From assembly GCA_001600175.1 (NCBI GenBank), contig BCJC01000001.1, forward strand, positions 620,001 to 684,000: a DNA stretch of 64,000 nt, given 5' to 3'. This DNA comes from Erythrobasidium yunnanense (lineage: Eukaryota > Basidiomycota > Cystobasidiomycetes > Erythrobasidiales > Erythrobasidiaceae). Below are positions 22,761-33,893 of this stretch, one piece after another (the first letter of the stretch is position 1; every line of letters begins with the position of its first letter). The translations under genes and the position numbers were made by a program. The notes below the pieces were generated by a model. That model searched no databases. It saw only the letters and a list, made by a program, of their open reading frames with translations, and was not told the origin of the DNA.

Positions 22761-24065
22761 GCCCAGAAAATCGATCTCAACTCGCAAAGCAATCAAGCAA
22801 AGTCCGCGCAGCAGATATGTTCCGAAGTCGTTCAGTAAGTCAGAGTCAGAGAGAGAAGAACGTGTTGTTGTGGTGTATATAAATCGAGAAGCAGGGCGTG
22901 AGAGATAAGTTAGCAGATCTGTCATTCTTACTATTTCCAACCCTTCCCCTTCTTCCCTTCGTAATGTTTTACTTAATCTCTCCAAAGTGTATATTACAAT
23001 CCAGCGCCTCTGGAAGGCTGCACAATCAGGAAATGAAATCCTCAGCAGTCGAGATGTAAACCGCACGTTGGATGCACCAGGCTGCAGATCGACGCGACTT
23101 ATCTACTGTGGGTATAGCATATAAGTGTTACCGTACCACAACTCTGCTTCATTAGATTGCCTTCAAACCTTGTTCATGGATTTCAGATCTGATAAGATCG
23201 GAGGACGCGACTTGAGAGTCTTCGATGCTAATTCGGCGCTTCTTCAGGTCAGACTGGTGTCACATCGCAGTATAAACAATGACAGCGAATTATTTCTGCC
23301 TTTCGCGCGACTTTGGGAGTCGATGCTCGTCGGAAGTCGTGCTGAGTGAGCTCTGAGGCTGCCGGAAAGCACCCAACCCAACAGAGCGACAGATTGCTTC
23401 ACGATCAATCTAAGATAGCTTCTCACTGTTTGTATAGCATTCTGTTTCCCTTGTTCGCTTTATACGTTTTCGCCCCCAAAACGTTGCCGCCTTCAGCACC
23501 CTCGCTCGGCGCTCGCTGGCAGCCTCTTTCGCTCATCTCGACTGAATCGCAACTTCTACAAGGACTGCTCGTAGCATCTACACAGTCTTACAGGACAACC
23601 AGTACACATCGAAAAGTCAGCCAGCTTCTGCCAGCTCGCTAGCTCTCTAAGCCAGCAAGCCAGCGCAGCCAGCTGACCTTTTCGAGGGATCACCCAGTAA
23701 AGGCGTAGGGCCAGCTAGAGGAAGAGGAAGGAGAGGAAAAGGCAGCTTGCAGTACCGTTCTATTGGTGTCCCATCGGCTAGTAAGTAGCATCGCATACTC
23801 ATACGCTGCTTCGATACTGATCCCGATGTCCGCCTGTGCAGCACCCCACGGACCGCAGGCCTCTTTTTTTCCCCCAATTTTCCATAGCAGACCACCTACA
23901 GGACCTTTATTGCATCCCTCGTAGCGTATATACACACATTCTACATCCATCCATACTATTCCGACAATTTTCTGCATTTTCACTACTGCCCCCGATCTCC
24001 GACCGATCTTCAGGCCAATATCACCCCCTTTATCAAGACTCATCGGCGAAAGCAGGCACAACTTG
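22761..24065. promoter_or_regulatory. Long region between NIK1 and YPD1
   Basis: About 1.3 kb without a supported gene. It has a TATA-like TATATAAA near 22875, which falls just behind NIK1, and a T/C-rich part near 23860-23980. Short ATG frames occur before the YPD1 start, so a long 5' leader or an unrecognised upstream YPD1 exon is possible. Confidence 0.4.
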
Positions 24066-24817
24066 ATGCATTTCGTAGAACAACAGAAGTCACCAAAGTT
24101 CAACACCGTCAGCTACTCTGCAAGACCCAAGAATGTCAGAAAGGTCACAGAGGTCGACATGCTCGACGGTGTCGTCGACATGGACGCATTCAACCAGATA
24201 GTTGCACTCGATGATGGAGATATAACAAAGGAGTTTAGCAAGACTCTCGTAACCGCTTGGTGCGAACAGGCGGAAGACGCATTGGAGGACATGCAGAGAT
24301 GCATCGACGCCAAGAACTTGACGGATGCTGCGCACAAGGCACACTACCTCAAGGGCTCATCAGCATCCCTTGGGCTGATTCAAGTCAGCAAGACATGTCA
24401 GGCGATCTACAGATTGAGGTTCCCGGGAAGCTTGGAGTCGTACAGAACCCTCCAGTACTCGTCCGAGTCGACCACCCCGACTTCAAATGGAACAAGATCA
24501 AGCTCGTCCTCTTCGGACTCAACAATGACAGCTACTCCCAGTCTTACCTTCTCGCCTACCCTCACACACTCGCCGGAGGGTTCCGAAGAGATGGGCTATT
24601 TCGATTTCGGGCACATCGACAGGGCAAAAGTATTATTGGAGACACTCAGAGGTCAGATCAAGGTGTAAGTGCTCATTCGCATTATCTGTATCGCAACTTC
24701 GTATACTGATGCTCTCCATCGTCTCGCAGCGGAAGTGACTGGCTCACAAAGTACTACCACGAGTCAGACAGGATCGCAAGCTTAGGTCTTCGCAGAGCTA
24801 GCACGAGCGGAGGATAG
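24066..24817 (+). CDS. YPD1: Histidine-containing phosphotransfer protein Ypd1
   Basis: Two exons, 24066-24664 and 24730-24817 (intron GTAAGT...TCTCGCAG), give about 228 aa. The HPt core is AHKAHYLKGSSASLGL; the His of HYLKGSS (about residue 93) is the phosphorylated residue, and the following Lys and Gly are the usual neighbours. Upstream helices contain FNQIVALDDGD (compare the I-x-Q-I/F-x-x-M-D-D start of Ypd1) and VTAWCEQAEDALEDM. A Ser/Thr-rich insert of about 45 residues (near 125-170) separates the last core helices, which makes the protein longer than the 167-aa yeast Ypd1. It passes phosphate from the hybrid kinase receiver to Ssk1 and Skn7. It lies directly downstream of the group III kinase, its probable partner, in the same orientation. 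Confidence 0.93.
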
Positions 24818-26009
24818 ACGCGCTACGGGATCGACTTTCGTCGCTGCTGTCCTATCTCATCAGAGCTGGGGCATGCGTCGCCGGTCTAGCATCACGCATT
24901 ATCTCCCCGTCCTTCTGCTGGAACGGAAGGCCCTCAAGTTACGACCATTCACGTCCAACAATCGCTTGCTATTCAATCACTTCTCATCAATCTCGTCAAT
25001 GTACATTTCCCGGAAGCTCATACACACGCAGCTCTGGCTTCTTCAGCATCTTCAATGTTTCTACGGGCTTCAGGACTCTTCTATTTTCTTCGGCATCAAG
25101 CTACATGCTATCTTCACTCCTTCTCCGATAAGAAACCACAGTCGCAGTCTACTCCCCGGTCGCCAAGCTCTAAGACCATCTCATCGCGAGCCTCACATAC
25201 TACATCGCTTTCGCTCGGAAGATCTACACTCTGCCTGAATCGCATCGAGATCAGGGGCAGTACAACCCCTCAGAATCTCATCCACTCCAACAACGACATC
25301 TAAGAAATCCAAATTTCCGAGCGATACAATACAAATGCTCATTGCACATTCCCCTACCCATCTACTTTTTCCGATAACCCTTCCCCTTTCCAATCTACTT
25401 TCTCCGAAAAGATATCAAAATTCAAACCTATCCTTCTGAACATCCTCCAGCGATATGACGGGATACGCGCAGCTTTAAAACGGCTCGCAGTTCTCGCTCA
25501 TGTCTTGACTGGCTGGATGTAATGTAGCATATATATTGTTTACGACCTTTTTTCCTCATCCCCCTCATTCACTCCTTCGTGCATCTTTAGCTTCCAAAAC
25601 AAACGGCTGTCTTTCGCCTGGGAAATACACAATTCATAAAACCGGTTGTACAGTGCATGCTTTTTTATCTTTTACAATCCAAGCAGTGCAGTTTATACGT
25701 ACGTATCTAGGTGCCTGATTGCCCTTTTTGTTGCCATTTCGGCGTCTTACAAGCTTGTTATTGAGCTTCCTTGTGGTGCTTTGCCCTGTAACCAAACCCT
25801 TCTTGCGGATTCTGAGTAGGCATTCATTGCATACCACTGGCCCCTCCTTGCAGTCAAAGCATTCTCGAATGGCAGCATGTTCCTTGCGCCGATACCTCGA
25901 CTATGCAAGAGCCGCGTCGCTTTCCTCCTGTGAATTATCGCAAGCTTCCGCTACAGCATCACCACATGACCGACTTACTTACTCTCTGTGCCTTGCGCGC
26001 TTGCTGTGA
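24818..26009. other. YPD1 3' flank and upstream region of the RNase III-like gene
   Basis: T/C-rich sequence with no supported gene. A first exon of the downstream RNase III-like gene probably lies in the last few hundred bases (for example ATGs at 25869 or 25878, or 26009), but no splice pair could be settled. Confidence 0.35.
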
Positions 26010-27828
26010 TGCGAAGTCTTTTATCCCCCTACAATCCTCAAAGCTGCTGGTCGTCCAGGGTCCCGTTTCTTGAGAGGACCGTCCAGCACCACAAGCGCGC
26101 CTGGCTCTTCAATTTCCTCATCTCCTTCTTCTAACGGCAATTCAGAAGCCCTGACAAAGTGGCAGCAATGGCTGCAAGCGCCCTATCCGCACGAGATCGT
26201 CGAGATCACCAACAAAGCTCTCCGTGATGAGATCTTTCGAAAGGATATAACATCTCTTACGAGTAGTGCGGCAGAAGTCTCGCTACCGTATCATCATTCA
26301 AGACTCGAGAGAAGAGGTGATTCTTTGGCATACTTGATTGCAGATCAAGTCGCAAGCCTTTACTTCGGTGAGCTGACACAGTCCATCTATCTTCAAAGTA
26401 CGCACATTTGTGCTTAGTGCATCCGCAAATGATTAGATCAGGTATCCGACGATGTGAAGGTTCTTAGTTCTAGAGTCAATCGCGCTGCAGGGTTCTTGGT
26501 CTCAAATCGACATTGGACGCTGCTCAGTATGCGTTCTCTCTGGCCCTGGCTCTATACGCCTACCAGCTGACGTGCCCTTTGACTGTATAGCACGTCAATT
26601 CGGACTCGGTCCAGTCGATACTTCCTACACCGAGTCGGGGATTCAACCTCGCCTTGCTGACAACTTCGAAGCATACATCTATGGTCTACTCCTGGATCGC
26701 GGCTTTGATGCCGTTGCATCGTTCTTGACGCCCATATTCCTGAAGTATCTCGCCCATCTTGCTCCGCCGCCGAAGTGCCTGGTGCCTTTCGAAGACATTA
26801 TGGTCACGAAGCGGCAGGCCACGCAACTCAACTTCAAGGAGAGTATAGGTAAGCAGCGATATGTCGATCTGGCATTTTGACAGCGCTGGCAGACATGGTA
26901 TTTACCTTGTAGCCACTGAGCAGATCCTTCGACCCTGTCAGGTGCGAGACCTCCTCCTAAGCGGCTACAGCAAGAAAAGTCTGGTCTCCCATATTGGCTG
27001 GTAGCTTGTTCTGATGGGGCAGCGTGCAAGCGCTGTAAGCAAAATCATCGTAATTCTGTGAACTTGCCATACTGAGGCTCTACACTCCCTAAAGCGGGCT
27101 GCTACTTCGCGCATCCGAATGAAGACGGAGAATGGGCGCAATGGCAAGAAACGACAATCCAATCGACAATAGTCGGCAGCGACAACAATGAAGTTGACAG
27201 CCAGAAAGCACCATCAACAGCATTAGCAGCATTAGAGGGACCTGATACAGCTTTGCGGGCTCTTCCATCTCACATCAGTCCGCCTCCGATTACTCAAACC
27301 GAGGACGCTGCGGATAGTGTCGCCAACGATACCGCCTTTGACGAGTTAGACTCCGATGAACACGATATAAAGCAGCTCGTAAAGCGGGTGCAGAGCTTGG
27401 AAGCCGCTATGGGTCCCATGGCGACCTACATCAACGCTCAAATGGAATTATCGAGAATTGCGGAAGAGAAGGCTCGAGCTAAGGTGATGGAGAGGATTGA
27501 AGCAGCCAAAAAAAAGGCAGAAAAGCAACGTGCCAAAGCAGCTCGCGACAAAGTGAGCAGAGCAAAGGCAGCGGAGGCGCGCAAAGCGAAAGCGGCCCAA
27601 ACGGCAGAAACCCGAGCAGCGCAAAAAGCAGCGAAAGAAAAGAATAAGGAGAAGGAAAAGGCGGAAGCTGAAGCGAAAGCGCAGGCGAAATTGGAGAAGC
27701 AGCAGGAGGATGAAAAGCGGACGGCTTCAAAGGACGAAGCAAGAGAGAAGGTTGGGCAAACAGCACAAGACGACAGGCAAGAGAAGCAAGATGATAACGT
27801 CAATGAGAAAGACCAGGTCGAAATCTGA
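26010..27828 (+). CDS. RNase III-like protein with CCCH-like Cys motif and Lys/Ala-rich coiled coil
   Basis: Exons from the open frame at about 26010 to 26367, then 26437-26526, 26591-26848, 26924-27034 and 27095-27828 join in phase; the true start is unresolved because the first exon has no in-frame ATG. HSRLERRGDSLAYLIAD aligns with the RNase III signature E-R-L-E-F-L-G-D-S, keeping the second Glu and the Asp but with Ser at the first Glu. RLADNFEAYIYGLLLDRGF matches the second active-site block (A-D-x-x-E-A). Then PYWLVACSDGAACKRSGC and CYFAHPNEDG form C-x5-C-x4-C-x3-H, the spacing of CCCH zinc fingers, where a dsRNA-binding domain would be expected. The last 130 residues are Lys/Ala/Glu-rich and coiled-coil-like. 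It may process RNA; mitochondrial location is possible but unproven. Confidence 0.7.
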
Positions 27829-28012
27829 GATGACGGCTTGGCGCGGCAGCTCCTGCGAGCAAAACATGCACAAGCAAAGGTCTGGCAGCCGTCACGGACC
27901 ACTTGCACAGTCTTGCATCACATCTATCTTGTCATAATGAAGTAAGAAACGCATGACAGCATGAAGTGCGGAATCTATCGGAGGGTTGAGATTGTTCCGG
28001 CTAAGTAGTTGC

Positions 28013-29048
28013 CTAGGCAGGGACGTAGACTCTGCGACCAATGATATCGTCGAAGACTGTTTTCATCTGAAGTTCTGGAATGCGGTTGCGTTGATTGAGT
28101 TCGCCTAAAGTCTCTTGTAGACCCAGTTCGAGGTGAGGAATCCACAACGCAGTATATTCCGATGTGGCTTCGTATTCGTAGGCTTTCTGGCGAAAGGTCG
28201 AGAGCAATTTAGCCTATATGCCACCATCTGGTCCGACTGACAGCTTACAAAAGTGGCCTGACCATCGGCATACGTTACTGCGTGAGCCAACTGCATAAGA
28301 GCGATGCTTGCTCTAGCTCGGCCCAGATGTCGCGTGAAGATCTCCCAGCCTGGGTAATGATTGAAACCGTTGGGCCAAATGTCGTATGAGGAAATAGCAG
28401 GGGCGAATTGGCCTTTTCTCAAGGTAAGAAATGGCTTGAAGACTGCTTCAAGGAAAGCCTTGCTTTCCACCAATTGCAGAAGATGGTGGTCTCTTTCGAT
28501 GTCATACGGAGGTGGTCTACCAGGATCGGCGCGGGTACCGCTCTTGAAGGCTTCGTACCTTCTAATCCAAGCTTGCCTGAGATAAAAAGGGCGTGTCAGC
28601 CTATACCTCTGTTTGTAAGCCAGACATCTGCGCACATTTTGTTTGTATACTCCTTCAGAGCAACACTATCCATGTGAGATCTGAGCTCGTCAAAGGCCAA
28701 TTTGCCTGACTTTTTGATGACTGCATTGGCTGCTGCTAGAGCTAGTTCAAGTGCTCGATGCTGTGCACGACTTCAATCATGGTATGAGGTGTATCGATAG
28801 TAGATACTACATACCTTCGCTGTGTCAGTGAGGAACTGCTCTGACATCATGAGCGTCGGATGCCCATCAGGCCCATAGCGAGCCAGCTCTCGTAACGTTT
28901 TCTCTCTCTGACCCTGATCTTCCAGTGGTGGCCAGAAAGACTTAGCTCCTACCGTAAACGCAAGCTTGACCGCTGCTTTTACCATCGCTCGCTCATAATC
29001 TTGATCCATCTGCTCTGTGTCAACTACCGGCTGCGACTTTCGTGGCAT
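28013..29048 (-). CDS. Orphan protein with very short introns
   Basis: ATG 29048-29046 (MPRKSQPVVDTEQMDQDYE). Exon 1 is 28815-29048 and exon 2 begins at 28760 (intron 54 nt, GTATGT...GTGCACAG). The frame then runs through HRALELALAAANAVIKKSGK, ELRSHMDSVALKEY and DVWLTNR. A short intron near 28577-28611 (about 35 nt, acceptor uncertain) leads to AWIRRYEAFKSGTRADPG. A 35-nt intron at 28213-28247 leads to the end with ALWIPHLELGLQETLGEL and VFDDIIGRRVYVPA. No signal peptide or membrane segment is evident and no domain was recognised. Several spliced exons keeping a frame rich in aromatic residues support a real gene. Function unknown. Confidence 0.6.
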
Positions 29049-29858
29049 GCTTGTTAGAGGAGTAATAGCGAGGGAAGTATTGGTGGATATCGACAGATGA
29101 TGGAATAGAAATCGGTGCTGATTGAGGGACAAGGAAGAAGAGGAAAGAAAACGAGGAGGATTTAGTCAAGCTTGGAGGATTGCGTAGCGAGAGGTAGCGC
29201 CGAGCGCATCAGAAGGCACGCGACGACCTGGAATGCCTCAGATGTATGTCTTGGGAACATATTCAAAGGGTAGAAGGAAGAACGGAACTGCTTGTAAGAA
29301 GGTCGTAACCAGAGTAGAGGTTCTGAGAACAGGGATGTGGAGCGCCATAGGCGAAGTTGAGGGAGTACGAAGTCGCTAGAAGACACGCGATACCGACGAT
29401 GAACGACGTTCCGCCAGGGAAAGGAAGACGCGCGATGCACAAGACGGTGAACGGTATCTGCAGAGCTCGTCGTCTCGCACACCCCAAGAGAGGACATCGA
29501 GAGTCCAGGGAAGCAATTTCTTGAAGAGGCCGCGCCGCGAGATCCCATCATCTGAAAGGAGAGAGCGACAGAGCGGACATCACGCAATCCCTTGGCTATG
29601 TCAGGGTGAGCGGTTGGTCGTGGACAGCGATCTGAAGATCGATGGGAGAACAGTAGAGGTTCGTAGGCAATAACAGCAACTTTCTGCCGCAATCATTGTA
29701 ATGCTATATTAATGAGTATTTGAGAAATATGCAATGCTACACGTATACGAACGACTGCCGGTTATGATCTGATATTAGGGTTCTGTGACAATATATGGCG
29801 AAAGAGCGGTGAACCAGCTTGAAGCAGATGGTGTCTCATCTCGCTACTTCAAGCTAGT
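29049..29858. other. Region with a possible small spliced gene on the minus strand
   Basis: Between about 29162 and 29700 on the minus strand the sequence has codon bias suggestive of coding, but in more than one frame. One frame is open for 176 codons to a TAA near 29162. Another reads IPFTVLCIARLPFPGG and TSFIVGIACLLATSYSLNF, a possible membrane segment, and a third reads TTFLQAVPFFLLPFEYVPK. A start at 29697 would give a mitochondrial-like leader (SIFRSLSTTNR). I could not connect them with splice sites, so no gene is called. Confidence 0.25.
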
Positions 29859-32365
29859 TTATGCGAGTAGAAAGAGCGAAAGTGCAATGCCTGCGGCAGC
29901 TGTGCCGTAGTGCAGCTTAAGAGAGCCTGCTGAGTTTACGCCAGTTGCTTGTGCGAGGGCTTGATTGGAAGCCTGTGCATCCATAGACTTGACAAGGAGA
30001 CACAATCAGCCACGTTGACAATCAGCAGAGACAGGGAAGAAATTCGACTTACGCTAGACGCAGAGGTAGCAGCGCCGGAACCGGCGGCCGCGCTTGATGA
30101 TGACGTGATAGTTGATGTAAAGGGGGTGACTTGACCGTTTGTCCCGGTGGTAGCACCAACAACAACGACTTGTTGACTGAGACCTGATGGTGCCGATTCG
30201 CCAGCGGCGAGGGTGCTTGTAAATCTGCTTAAGATCGTGTTGCTGATGACAGTGGCCCCGAAGACGACTGTCTCGGTCGTAGGTGTGGCTGCTTGTGCGG
30301 CAGAAGAAGATGCCCCTCCGGCTTGGCCGGCATCGCTGCTTGCTGCTGAACTGGAAGCAGATTGGGCAGCGGTGATTTGCCTGGTGACTCCGCCCACTGC
30401 AAAGAAGGTCTGGCCATTGGTTGTGATGGTAGTAGGGTTCAGTCCGTTGCCCGAAGCAGGTGCGGAACTAGGAGCTGCAGTGCTAGACGCCTCGCTTGAG
30501 GCCGGAGCGGATGACTGGTCGGATGATGAGGCCTGGGATGAAGATGCCATAGACGCATCGGAGCTTGCACTTGTCGCACCGCCTACTGCAGCGCTGCTGT
30601 CCGAGGAGGCCGTTGAAGTCGCTTGGCTTGAAGGCGCATCGGTAGACGAACCTCGGCTTGGCACTACAATGACGCTGGTTCCCGAAGCTTGGGTAGATGA
30701 CGCTGCTGAACTTTCAGCAGTGGAAGACGCAGCTTGGCTTGAAGCGGGATCCGATGAGGCACTCGAGGGCGCCACCACGACGACTGTGCTAGCTGGGTCA
30801 GAAGAGGAAGCCATCGAGCTTGACGCCGACTCGCTGGAAGCTGCAGAACTGGGCAGCACGATGACGCTTGTGCCGGATGCTTGAGCAGAGTCAGAAGTCG
30901 AGCTCGCGGCAGTGCTAGCCGCTGATTCGCTCGAAGCTGCTGAGCTGGGCAGTACCACTACTGTCGTGCCTTGGTTCGAGGAAGTGGAGCTCGCAGCACT
31001 GCTCGATGCTGCATCGCTTGAAGCAGTCGAACTTGGCTGCACGAGGACCGTTGTTCCTTGAGCTGAGTCTGTTGACGAGGCAGCAGAAGAGCTGCTTTCA
31101 GCCGCCGACGAGCTTGATACAGCAGACGAAGGCAGGACCACAATAGTCGTGCCATCGGCAGATTGTGTTGAGGATGCAGCTTCAGAGCTGGAGACGCCAG
31201 ATGACGAAAGCAAGCTTGATGCCAAACTTGTCGCTTCTGAAGCTAGGCTGCTAGCTGCTGTAGGATTCGTAATCGATGCACCTGTGCTCGGTAGAATAGC
31301 TACAGAGGTGCCTGAGATGGATGTTGGCGTTCCTGAAGAAGTGATTCCTGCGCTGTCCGATGAAGTCGATGAGACAGAATCGATGGCGCTTGATACGATG
31401 CTAGAGACGGCGGAACTGTCCGACAAGACTGATGTAGGTGCTACTACAGCGATCGTAGATCCAGCAGAGTCCGTTGTAAGAATGCTCGAAGGTGCAGAAG
31501 AAAGCGCAGAGCTATCTGACCCAAGGGCGCTCGATAAAACACTTGAAATAGTTGAGCTGTCGCTAAGGATCGATGTTGGTGCAACTACGGCCACTGTGCT
31601 GCCCACCGAGTCGGTTGTAAAGAGTGTGGACGAAACATTGGAAGCCGTGCTTGTTGCAGTTGGACTGAGTGTCGAGACAGCTGAGATTCCGATAGCTTGA
31701 GCGGATGATACTGAGCAACACAACTTATGTGCGTAAGTGCCTGTATATGTTGCTGTCTTTGATGAACGGAAACAACTCACGTTGTTCAGGAGCGAGTCCA
31801 GAAGAACAGAATTGCTGCCCGGCGATGACTGCTTGGTTGTAGTCATTTCCAACCTGTCAATGATTGCTCATATCAGTCCTCCTCTTTCCATGCCAAGTTA
31901 TACGAAGCGCAGGCTCACGCAATGGTCAATTATGCATCTGCAAAGCACCGAGCGTGTCAGCCTGAATCAGGGCATCAAGAACGAGAAGACCAAATCTTAC
32001 TGGTCGTAAGCTGCAGTGAAGTCAGGTGAGGAGCAGAGACAAGTGACGTAGTCTGCTGCAGTGGGGTCGCAAGTAGGCGCCAAACCGGGAGCGCCATTGA
32101 GTCTGATATGTGCAATGACATCAGCTCATCCCCTTCCCCAACACAGACAGTGTTCAAGCGTACATCCTTGCTTGCGAGATTTTAGTGACAAGACATCTTG
32201 AAGCGCAGCCAGGAGCGTCGGCTTGCTGTAGACAAAGAAGCTCGACAGTAAGCACATAAAGTTGAGTGGTCTTTGCTTGCGACTTGCCAGTTGTTTCTTC
32301 CATAGAGGAGCAGCTTGGACAGCCAGCAGTTGCCCGATCAGGACGGAGGCCGTTACGCCTCGCAT
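29859..32365 (-). CDS. CFEM-domain GPI-anchored Ser/Ala-rich cell-wall protein (706 aa)
   Basis: Seven exons: 32288-32365, 32164-32225, 32001-32102, 31919-31937 (19 nt), 31781-31853, 30053-31710 and 29859-29987; the first intron has a GC donor (GCAAGT). The N-terminus MRGVTASVLIGQLLAVQA is a signal peptide. The CFEM domain follows with eight cysteines: PGCASRC, PTCDPTAADYVTCLCSSPDF, YDQCIIDHC and QQFC; the Asp before Y-V-T-C-L-C fits the haem-ligand position known from Csa2/Rbt5 proteins. Some 540 Ser/Ala/Thr-rich residues form a stalk with recurring short hydrophobic strands (TVVVLPSS, TSVIVLPSS, TVAVVAPTS). The C-terminus is NSAGS, a spacer, then AAAGIALSLFLLA, a GPI-addition signal. It should be a wall-linked surface protein, perhaps in haem/iron uptake or adhesion. 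Confidence 0.88.
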
Positions 32366-32772
32366 GATGGAATTCTTGAGTCCTTGACGTTCAGTTCCAG
32401 GTAGAGGAAAAGACAGACAGATTGAGTAAGTAAACAAGAAGTTGACGAGAAGAAGAGAAGTCGAAGAATTGCTTGTCCTCGATGAATTTGTTTCCGGATT
32501 TGACAGTGAATTACGGGAGAGAGTGACGTAAGGCACACCCGAGGGAGAAGGGAGGCCTTTGCTGGAGATTGAAGTCAGAAATCAGTTTTTTAGCGAGTTG
32601 TAGATGTTCACCATGATGTGGATTGATAAACAAGCTTCCCGTACTGTCTACCTCGACGCATGCGGGAGAGTTGTGCGAAAAGCTGGATATGATATGGCTA
32701 CATTGACAGAGGGAAAGGCTACAGAGGGAACGACGACTGCTGCTACTGCTACTGCTACTGCGATGTGACTGC
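32366..32772. promoter_or_regulatory. CFEM gene promoter region
   Basis: No gene was recognised. It includes the 5' region of the CFEM gene and the 3' flank of the Gln/Ser-rich gene, with a short (CTGCTA)n run at 32737-32760. Confidence 0.4.
32737..32760. repeat. Short CTGCTA-type microsatellite
   Basis: ACTGCTACTGCTACTGCTAC-type run of about four 6-nt units just behind the stop of the Gln/Ser-rich gene. No function is assigned. Confidence 0.7.
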
Positions 32773-33413
32773 TCACCGCCGCTTCTGCTGATCTGCGCGC
32801 CGTTCAGCTTCAGCCAGGCTGTCTCTCGTTCGCTTCAAAAATGCTTCAAGGTCCGATAGCTGTTTGTCGGCAGGCCCGGCTGCAGCAGGCTCTTCTCTAC
32901 TTGTAGTGGGATTGCTACTACTACTTGAAGGTGTCTCTGACGAAGCTGCGCTGTTGCTGTTGGCTGTATGCTGGGTTTGACGCGGCCTCTCGAAATCGTG
33001 CATTCGCTCGTAGCGTTGGTGCTGGGGCTGAGGCTGCTGCTGAGACTGCGATGTGCTCTGTGTAGGTCGATGTGGTGTATCCTGTCTAGTCGACTGCTTC
33101 CATTCTGTCAAAATAAGCACAATCTACGCGTCAGCTCGATGTCCCAGCTCGGCACAAGCTGGCCATCATCCGACCTGGACTGCTGTCTTTCTGTTGAGGC
33201 TGTTGTGCTGTAATGTCCTGCTTGCCCTCTTGTAGACCTTGTAGGAAACTGTCGATGGTCGAATGCGTCGTCCTGACCAAGCTGTTGAAGACTGGCGAAT
33301 CGACGAGCTGAGTTCGAAAGCGGATAAGAGATTGTCCTATTATATCCTTCTTTGCTACGCACTTTCTGTGCCAATCGCTGTACTAGCTGCTCTCTCAGTT
33401 GCGGCGGAATCAT
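32773..33413 (-). CDS. Gln/Ser-rich protein of unknown function
   Basis: ATG 33413-33411 opens MIPPQLREQLVQRLAQKVRS, an amphipathic basic helix. A second part, in another frame, is Gln/Pro/Ser-rich (QSQQQPQPQHQRYERMHDFE) and ends with a charged helix (LSDLEAFLKRTRDSLAEAER) before a stop at 32773-32775. The parts are joined by an intron somewhere around 33110-33200; the acceptor TTTTGACAG is clear, but donor and phase are unsettled. There is no recognised domain; the C-terminal coiled-coil-like helix and N-terminal basic helix are the only features. The position and stop of the second exon are well supported, the N-terminal exon less so. Confidence 0.45.
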
Positions 33414-33452
33414 GACGAGTTCAAGGGTCTAGATCTACCTAACTCCAACGCC

Positions 33453-33893
33453 CTACTTGTTCTTCTGGTCTATACCTACAGGCAACTTTGGCAATTCTCT
33501 ACAAGCTCTCTTATGGCACCTCGCATCGGCTCCTTTATTCTTAATCACAGCATCAGAATGCCTCCTCGTCCAGCTATCCGACCTTTTATGTCCTGCATAC
33601 GGTCCTGCAAGATATACCTTGTGCTCCCTTGGGTCTTCGGGCATCCATTGTGATAAGAGCTGGGGGACACTGCGATACAGCTTGTTCAGGCCTGGAATAG
33701 GCGAGCTCGGATCAACGAAAGTGAGGGAGGAGGGTGGACCACGGCGACCGGGCATCGCTGAATTCGCAAGAGGATGGAGTAGAAAGATAAAGAGCAGTCC
33801 TGCAGATGACAACCACTTCAGCGACTGGCTCCAGTCCTTCCACAGCAAGACGGCGTACCAGCTGCTTGATTGATGGGCTTCGATAAGGATCAA
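33453..33893 (-). other. Ambiguous open frames on both strands
   Basis: On the minus strand a frame of 146 codons (no ATG at its start; first ATG gives MPGRRGPPSSLTFVDPSSP) follows a hydrophobic run LSSAGLLFIFLLHPLANSA. On the plus strand 33457-33873 is also open (LQALLWHLASAPLFLITASE and onward to AYQLLD). Both have plausible codon use and hydrophobic stretches. I cannot decide which is coding and recognise neither. Confidence 0.25.

Noticed and set aside
30213-31700. Two long acidic, Ala/Glu-rich open frames on the + strand (30213-30884, 31149-31700)
   Set aside because: They are shadows of the Ser/Ala-rich repeat codons of the CFEM protein on the other strand.
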